64,000 nt of DNA from Gordius sp. MW1 (lineage: Eukaryota > Nematomorpha > Gordioida > Gordea > Gordiidae). Where the stretch lies: positions 7,017,001 to 7,081,000 of the forward strand of contig OZ038527.1 of assembly GCA_964036665.1 (NCBI GenBank), given 5' to 3'. The position numbers and the translations under genes were made by a program. Under the pieces are notes generated by a model. The model was not told the DNA's origin. It saw only the letters and a program-made list of their open reading frames with translations, and did not search any database. This document shows, piece after piece, positions 55,743 to 64,000 of the stretch. How positions within the stretch are numbered: the stretch's first letter is position 1; each line of letters opens with the position of its first letter.

Positions 55743-57827
55743 GAAAGTACCCCGTCCGTTTTGGCACAAAATTGGTGCACTAACTGACGCCATTGTGATC
55801 TTTAATTAATTAAATCGCCATAACTTCGTCCGTAATAGGAATTTTGACGCGAAACTTCTAGGATTGGTCGGGACGGATGTCTGTCAACTAAATCACGTGA
55901 CAAATCAAACTTTTGACTCCACTAGGAAAATTTATATGAAAATTAAATTTTAAGCTATTTTTACCTTTTTGACCACCCAGAATTCGTTAAAAATATATTT
56001 TTACCACCCAGGTCGCTTTCTAATCACGTGATCTAACTACCGTTTACTCCACTAGGTATAAAATTAATTCTAAATTATTTTTTTGGCAAAACAAGTTTTT
56101 AGGTATTTTGGCCGCCATTTTTTTCCGGGTGGGCAGTATTCATCCAAAATATATTTTTGGGCATCTCCTAGGTCGGCGCCATCTACCTATAAAAAAATTT
56201 TGAGTTGATATTCCGGAAGTCGGCCATCTTTTTAACAAATACATTTAGGATCGTTTTTCCGCCATTAAAATGTCGATTGCGGGTCGTATGGCCCAAAAAA
56301 TTTCGACGAGACCTTAATTTGTTGCCCGAGATCCGGGCTATCGAATGAGAAAGAGAAATTCAGCCATCTACGCAGTTCCGCCATTTTATACGCCATTTTG
56401 TTTTTTAAAAACGGTGGAATATTCTAGAACGTCCGCCTTTAAGACCGTTTTAGAAGGCCTGAACCTTAATCATTTTTAACGAATTTGGTTTTATAAACAG
56501 TTCTAACCTCGAGCTACCTAAATATAACAATTTTATGGATTATTAATTAGTTATGGATGTTGAAATACATCATCTTCACGCTAAAAAATTAGAAATTTAA
56601 TTAAATTAAAAGTTGTGGGCCAAAACCAAATTTTTTTCTTTTAAAGTATTTATAAGGTTAAGGACTCACTTTAACGAGCTTTTGGGCCACTAAAGTTAAC
56701 CGGAATTAATAGAGTAGCGAGTAAAACCGCTAAAAGTATATGTCAAAATTTAATTTAATTAATATTCCTTACATTTATTTCAGAATAAAGTTTTAAAAAG
56801 TTGTTATTTCGCATCCTTAGACCCACCTAAGTTCGAATTGAAGCATATTTCATATCATCCGCCATCTTGGATAGCTTGAAATTCTATTTCCGGTCGTCCG
56901 CCATCTTGGATTTTTTTTCCTAACCCATTTTAAACTTGTTTTAACCTTATAAATTGATGTAAAATTGTAAAATATAACAATTTTAAGTTTATTTTGTATG
57001 ATTTTCACTATAGATTTAAAAATATTATCATTTTATTGATAGTTGATAAATTGATTGTTACGTAAAAATACGTTTTTAATTACGCAATAAATCCACTCTT
57101 ATATAATTTTACGAGTTTTTAATGGCACAATTTATTTAGTTTTTGCACGTTTTATGCTTAGTCATTGTATTTTAAGAGAGAACTGTCTCAATTATTGCTG
57201 AGTCATGATTATATAACTATTTTAAAACCTTTTATCACGAATATTTATGGTTATATTGCATATCTTATATAACTTTACGAGTTTTTAATGGCACAGTTTT
57301 TTTAATTTTTTAACAAGTTATTATTTAGCATCCTTAGACCCAGCTAAGTTCGTATTGGAGCATATTTCATATCATCCGCCATCTTGGATAGCTAGAAATT
57401 CTATTTCCGGTCGTCCGCCATCTTGGATTTTCAAACCCATTTTAAACTTGTTTTAACCTTATAAATTGATGTAAGATAGTAAAATATAACAATTTTAAGT
57501 TCATTTTGTATGATTTTCACTATATATTTAAAAATATTATCATTTTATTGATTGTTGAGTTACGTAAAAATACGTCTTAAATTACGCAATAAATCCACTC
57601 TTATATAATTTTACGAGTTTATAATGGCACAATTTATTTAGTTTTTGCACGTTTTATGCTTAGTCATTGTATTTTAAGGGAGAACTGTCTCAATTATTGC
57701 TGAGTCATGATTATATACCTATTTTAAAACCTTTTATTACGAATATTTATGGTTATATTGCATTTGTTTTTGAGATTTAACCCGATATTAGTAATTTTTC
57801 TTTAATTTTTTGTGTATTTTAATTGAA
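55743..57827. repeat. Module X copy 5
   Basis: Shares GGTATAAAATTAATT and GAGTTGATATTCC with X3, and has one T run shortened (TTATTTTTTTGGC near 56078). No genes. Confidence 0.8.
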
Positions 57828-59379
57828 TTAACACTAAATTAAATATATTAATTCAGAATAGATCAAACTTAAAAAGGTATTTTCCTAAATAATTTAAAAG
57901 TTCAAACTTAAAAAGGTATTTTCCTAAATAATTTAAAAGTTCAAACTTAAAAAGGTATTTTCCTAAATAATTTAAAAGTCGTTTCACCATCGTCAATTAA
58001 GTCTCAATCCCTGAGGTAACTTTTCTTGCGACTCTAAGGAATTATTGGCTCTCATCGACATTTAAAACTTAAACTTTTTAATATTCAACTTTACTTTACC
58101 CAATCCTTCTCGACATATAATCCTTATAATTGCCTATTTTTCAAAGATTAATAAAATAAATGTGTGCAGAAAAATTTATATATTTTAATAAAATCCACAA
58201 ATTAACCCTCGTCAACTAAGTCTCAATCCCTAAGGTAACCATTCTTACGCCTCCGACAATACTTTTAAGTTATAATCTTCTCGTCAACTTAAATTTACAA
58301 TTTGAATGCTGAATATTCATCTCGTCAACTGTAATTTTATGTCATAATGCACTCGCCAACTATGCTAAAATTAATAATTTTAATGCTAAATTTTCATCTC
58401 GTCAACTGAGCTTAAATTATTTATTTAGATAGTGCATTTTCATCTCGTCAACTTGACTTTTAAGTCAAAATTTTCATAAATTTATGCTGATTTTTCTTCT
58501 CGTCAACTGTACTATTATGATCTCGTCAACTAAGCAGTAATAATTTTATAATTTCTCGTCAACTAAGTCTTTGAGTCGAAAGACTCTCGTCAATTAAGCT
58601 TAAATTCACAATATGAATGCTAAATTTTCATCTCGTCAACTAGACTTTTATGTTAAAATAGTCTCGTCAACTAAGCAGTAATAATTTTATAATTTCTCGT
58701 CAACTAAGTCTTTAAGTCGAAAGACTCTCGTCAATTAAGCTTAAATTCACAATATGAATGCTAAATTTTCATCTCGTCAACTAGACTTTTATGTTAAAAT
58801 AGTCTCGTCAACTAAGCAGTAATAATTTTATAATTTCTCGTCAACTAAGTCTTTAAGCCGAAAGACTCTCGTCAATTAAGCTTAAATTCACAATATGAAT
58901 GCTAAATTTTCATCTCGTCAACTAGACTTTTATGTTAAAATAGTCTCGTCAACTAAGCTTAAAGTAATAATTTTATAATTTCTCGTCAACTATGCCTTTT
59001 AAGTCGAAAAACTCTCGTCAATTAAGCTTAAATTCACAATATGAATGCTAAATTTTCATCTCGTCAACTCGACTTTTATGTTAAAATAGTCTCGTCAACT
59101 AAGCTTAAAGTAATAATTTTATAATTTCTCGTCAACTATGCCTTTTAAGTCGAAAAACTCTCGTCAATTAAGCTTAAATTCACAATATGAATGCTAAATT
59201 TTCATCTCGTCAACTGGACTTTTATGTTAAAATAGTCTCGTCAACTAAGCTTAAAGTAATAATTTTATAATTTCTCGTCAACTATGCCTTTTAAGTCGAA
59301 AAACTCTCGTCAATTAAGCTTAAATTCACAATAGGAAATGCTAAATTTTCATCTCGTCAACTGGACTTTTATGTTAAAA
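57828..59379. repeat. Leader T (three 39 bp repeats) plus spacer array S before P6
   Basis: Array 58522-59379, six units in the standard order. Confidence 0.85.
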
Positions 59380-62334
59380 CCCTCCGTACGCTTTTTGGGT
59401 CAATATGACCCAAGCCTTTCTAAAAACATGCAAGAAAAAAAAAGTAATGAACATAGAGCTTCAGATTTTTCAGTAGCTTAACAAATTTTATCATATTACA
59501 ACTCTGCAAATTTTGGTTAGTTTTCACCCATTGGTTCTAAATATATCATGGTTTTTTGAACGTCTTGGGTCATATTGACCCCTAAAGCGAACGGAGGATA
59601 TTTTTTTTTTCAAAAAAAATTTTTTTTTTTGCTTAAATGATAAAAACTAATACCCAAATGATATCGAAAAAATAAATTTTTCTCTAGCTCATATATTTTG
59701 TAAATTATGACGATTTTAAATTTGACTTTTTGTTTCCTCGTGGAATTTATCCATGCCAATATTTAGCAGATGATTTGTTCCCGCGTATTTCTTTTTTTCT
59801 TTTCACATGGAATCTTTTAAAATTTCGGATATTTTTGAAGATTCTGATTGGGGAAGTAACATTTTTTTTTGGTTTTTAAGATTTTTAGGTAGCTCAGAAA
59901 GTGATACTGATGACTGTTTATCTATTAGTAGTTGTGAATCTGAATCGGAGTTAGATGAAGGAGAGCCAAGTTTAGGCGGGGGAAAATATTATTATGGTAT
60001 TTAGACATGATATATAAATTAAAACAAATAAAAAATTGTCAAAACTTTATTTTATAGTTAAGTTATGACTATCAATATTTTTTTTATTCTCAGGGAAGGA
60101 TAAGACAAAATGGGACTCTAATTTCCCCATGAAAACCATCAGAACGCGGAAATGTAATATAGTGCTACACCTTCCAGGGGTGAAACCAATAGCTAGGGGT
60201 GCAACTTCCTATGTAGATTGTTTTAAATTGTTTGTTTCAACGAATATACTTGAGGAAATTATAAAATTTACCAACGAAAAATTCCAGCAAACTAATGAAG
60301 GTCCATTAGTTTCTTCTAAAGAATTGGATGCATTTTTAGGACTTTTATTTTTGTTAGGTAATAATTGATTTAATAAAATTTTTCTACTTATTTAATTTAC
60401 ATAAATTTTTTATATAGGTGTATATAAGGCCAACCATCAAAACCTCAAAGAGTTTTGGAGTTTGAAAGGCCTAGGACCCAGCATATTTAGAGCCACCATG
60501 CCTCAAAAAAGATTTGAGTCATTATTAAAGATGATAAGATTTGATGATAGTAAACAAGAGCTGCTAGAAAAATCACGGATAAAGCAACCCATATCCGATT
60601 TGTTTTTGAAGCTTTTGTTAAAAATTGCATCCAAAATTATACCCCCTCCGAATACCTCACAATTGACGAAATGCTGCCAGGTTTTAGAGGGAGGTGCTGC
60701 TTTAGGCAATACCTCCCTAATAAACCAAATAAATATGGCATAAAATTCTTTGCCATGTGTTGCGCCAAAACTTTTTATACCCTGAATATGGAGATTTACA
60801 CGGGCTGCCAACCCGAGGGGCCCTTCAAAATAAGCTTTAAAGCCTCCGATATAGTCGAAAGGCTCGTGACGCCCATTTCAAAAAGTGGCCGCAATATTAC
60901 TGTTGACAACTGGTACACTAGTTGTCAACTAGTTGACACCTTGTATTATAATCATAATTTAACATTAGTGGGGACTTTAAAAAAAAATAAGAGAGAAATA
61001 CCCTCCGAATTTCTAATTATTAAATCAAGACCGGCACCTTCTACAATATTTGGATTTAAACACAATAAAACTCTTTTATCCTACGTCCCAAAAAAAAACA
61101 AAAATGTCCTGTTGCTATCTTCTTTCCATTTTAATTATAATAATGATTTATCAAATCACCTAAAACCGGAAATCGTCACCTTCTACAATGCAACTAAAGG
61201 AGGCGTTGATACAGTTGATCAGATGGCTTCAAGCTATTCTGTGTCTAGAATTTCTAGACGATGGCCTTTGACGGTATTTTTTCATATACTCAATGTGGCT
61301 GGAATAAATTCCCAAATAATTTATCTGGCAAATAGTGGTGTAAAACTAACGAGGAGCAAGTTTTTAAAAGAATTGGCATTAGAATTAATAAAGCCCTTTT
61401 TGATTGATCGATTGTCTCTACCTTCTTTGAGGTACAAAACCAAACTATTGATTCATCAACTCTTGGGTACAAAGGACGTTCACTCATCGCCCCCCCAAAA
61501 AGCTAGAGGTCGTTGCAAATTATGTCAAAATCACAACAAACATAGCACTTATTGCGCTATTTGTAAAAAATATATTTGTAAAACTCATATGTATCTGACA
61601 TGTTTGCATTGTAAGGACGCTGATAATATTATTGAATAAACAATAAATTGTAAAATTAATTGTGTGCAACTTCCAAATAATATAAAAGTTTAATTTTTAA
61701 AAATTGCTTTTAGGGCTTTATTGAAAAATTAAGTGTTACACTGTTAAAAATTCTTCAAAAAAATTGCGCCCCATTAAAACTTTATAAAACAAAAACTAAG
61801 AGGGCTAGAAACTATATTAATGGTTTAAATTAAAGAGGAAAATTATATTAATCAATGAAAAAAAAATTATATCTTAAATTAAATTATTTTCAAAAATATA
61901 TAAATTTAAACTTAGCCAATATTTTGATGAAAAAATATGTAAATTTAATGTTGATGGTATTTAAACCGAAATATCTATATTTCGCATTATTTATTTTAAA
62001 TAATTTTTTTTTGTTTTTTTTTGCTTCAAGTCTATATTTTAAAAATATGTAAAAAATATCTAAAAATATTGGATAGATTTTTGTTAAAGTAAAATTTAGT
62101 ATACACAGTGAAAAATAATTTAAAATTTTACCGGGTCGGTTATAATTAGCGATAAAATAAAAAGTTATGAACAAAAATATAAATTTAAGAGCTCAAATTA
62201 TTGGCAAAAGATCATTTAATATATGTCTAAAATTTAACTCCTAGTACTTTAGAAATTGTAGCGATTTAAAGTTATGGGTCATATAGACTCAAAAATCCGA
62301 ACGAATGATGTAAAAATGAAAGGTGAATGAAGGG
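59380..62334 (+). mobile_element. piggyBac-like transposon copy P6
   Basis: Shares AGCAGATG and CAAAGAGTTTTGG with P1, making P1 and P6 the closest pair by these markers. TTAA at 62335. Confidence 0.88.
59807..61639 (+). pseudogene. piggyBac-like transposase, frameshifted (copy 6)
   Basis: Exons 59807-59996, 60094-60357 and 60418-61639; T-run frameshift at 60603-60607. The translated pieces match copy 1 in every residue I compared. Confidence 0.88.
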
Positions 62335-63847
62335 TTAACACTAAATTAAATATATTAATTCAGAATAGATCAAACTTAAAAAGGTATTTTCCTAAATAAT
62401 TTAAAAGTTCAAACTTAAAAAGGTATTTTCCTAAATAATTTAAAAGTCGTTTCACCATCGTCAATTAAGTCTCAATCCCTGAGGTAACTTTTCTTGCGAC
62501 TCTAAGGAATTATTGGCTCTCATCGACATTTAAAACTTAAACTTTTTAATATTCAACTTTACTTTACCCAATCCTTCTCGACATATAATCCTTATAATTG
62601 CCTATTTTTCAAAGATTAATAAAATAAATGTGTGCAGAAAAATTTATATATTTTAATAAAATCCACAAATTAACCCTCGTCAACTAAGTCTCAATCCCTA
62701 AGGTAACCATTCTTACGCCTCCGACAATACTTTTAAGTTATAATCTTCTCGTCAACTTAAATTTACAATTTGAATGCTGAATATTCATCTCGTCAACTGT
62801 AATTTTATGTCATAATGCACTCGCCAACTATGCTAAAATTAATAATTTTAATGCTAAATTTTCATCTCGTCAACTGAGCTTAAATTATTTATTTAGATAG
62901 TGCATTTTCATCTCGTCAACTTGACTTTTAAGTCAAAATTTTCATAAATTTATGCTGATTTTTCTTCTCGTCAACTGTACTATTATGATCTCGTCAACTA
63001 AGCAGTAATAATTTTATAATTTCTCGTCAACTAAGTCTTTGAGTCGAAAGACTCTCGTCAATTAAGCTTAAATTCACAATATGAATGCTAAATTTTCATC
63101 TCGTCAACTAGACTTTTATGTTAAAATAGTCTCGTCAACTAAGCAGTAATAATTTTATAATTTCTCGTCAACTAAGTCTTTAAGTCGAAAGACTCTCGTC
63201 AATTAAGCTTAAATTCACAATATGAATGCTAAATTTTCATCTCGTCAACTAGACTTTTATGTTAAAATAGTCTCGTCAACTAAGCAGTAATAATTTTATA
63301 ATTTCTCGTCAACTAAGTCTTTAAGCCGAAAGACTCTCGTCAATTAAGCTTAAATTCACAATATGAATGCTAAATTTTCATCTCGTCAACTAGACTTTTA
63401 TGTTAAAATAGTCTCGTCAACTAAGCTTAAAGTAATAATTTTATAATTTCTCGTCAACTATGCCTTTTAAGTCGAAAAACTCTCGTCAATTAAGCTTAAA
63501 TTCACAATATGAATGCTAAATTTTCATCTCGTCAACTCGACTTTTATGTTAAAATAGTCTCGTCAACTAAGCTTAAAGTAATAATTTTATAATTTCTCGT
63601 CAACTATGCCTTTTAAGTCGAAAAACTCTCGTCAATTAAGCTTAAATTCACAATATGAATGCTAAATTTTCATCTCGTCAACTGGACTTTTATGTTAAAA
63701 TAGTCTCGTCAACTAAGCTTAAAGTAATAATTTTATAATTTCTCGTCAACTATGCCTTTTAAGTCGAAAAACTCTCGTCAATTAAGCTTAAATTCACAAT
63801 AGGAAATGCTAAATTTTCATCTCGTCAACTGGACTTTTATGTTAAAA
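62335..63847. repeat. Leader T (two 39 bp repeats) plus spacer array S between P6 and P7
   Basis: Leader 62335-62989, array 62990-63847, six units. Same length and order as 3666-5178. Confidence 0.85.
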
Positions 63848-64000
63848 CCCTCCGTACGCTTTTTGGGTCAATATGACCCAAGCCTTTCTAAAAACATGCA
63901 AGAAAAAAAAAGTAATGAACATAGAGCTTCAGATTTTTCAGTAGCTTAACAAATTTTATCATATTACAACTCTGCAAATTTTGGTTAGTTTTCACCCATT
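63848..64000 (+). mobile_element. piggyBac-like transposon copy P7, cut by window end
   Basis: The first 153 bp of the left end, including the outer GGGTCAATATGACCC palindrome. It starts 4468 bp after P6, the same period as P1-P2 and P3-P4. Confidence 0.88.

Overview
The window reads as repetitive DNA from an animal nuclear genome, most likely an insect or other arthropod. The evidence is 28S rRNA sequence of eukaryotic type, a piggyBac-superfamily element with spliceable introns at TTAA sites, AT-rich spacer DNA and no prokaryotic gene organisation. The species cannot be named from the sequence. No intact cellular gene is visible. Almost all of the 64 kb is built from a few modules repeated at near identity in one orientation, as in a ribosomal spacer array or an rDNA-derived satellite.

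Modules: (S) spacer arrays of 141-146 bp subrepeats carrying the box CTCGTCAACT, each preceded by a roughly 650 bp leader with 28S-like scraps. (P) A 2.96 kb piggyBac-like transposon whose two-intron transposase carries a frameshift in every copy: six full copies and a seventh cut by the window end. (S') 227 bp spacer units that each end with a copy of the last ~39 nt of 28S. (R) A broken 28S rRNA gene on the minus strand: ~540 nt of its 3' end, an ~830 bp inverted-repeat insertion, ~90 nt of more upstream 28S, then a 670 bp hairpin-rich stretch. (G) A 3.4 kb insertion present in two of five units. (X) A 2.07-2.09 kb non-coding module with an internal 512 bp duplication.

Layout: S 1-710; P1 711-3665; S; P2 5179-8133; S and S' to 10111; R1 10112-12249; G1 12250-15662; X1 to 17736; S and S'; R2 20057-22194; X2; S; truncated R3 25603-26895; X3; S; P3 30534-33488; S; P4 35002-37957; S and S'; R4 39936-42073; G2 42074-45484; X4; S; P5 49123-52077; S and S' (three units); R5 53606-55742; X5; S; P6 59380-62334; S; P7 from 63848. 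Positions 1 to about 15.66 kb recur at +29.82 kb.

The most notable content is the insertion inside the 28S. Both of its ends are the 5' end of an APE-type non-LTR retrotransposon, in opposite orientations, and each end folds on paper as an HDV-like self-cleaving ribozyme (nested P1, P2, P3, P1.1 and P4 with a C-N-A-A J4/2). On the 28S-sense strand the predicted cleavage site falls exactly at the 28S/element junction, after CCACAGGGAT. The same 28S breakpoint ends the 28S-derived block that recurs throughout the spacer, where it is fused to 28S 3'-end sequence. This suggests that retrotransposition into 28S, followed by rearrangement and homogenisation, helped build the array.

All repeat and fold assignments were made by eye. 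rRNA, piggyBac and ribozyme assignments rest on family knowledge. No database search or folding program was run.
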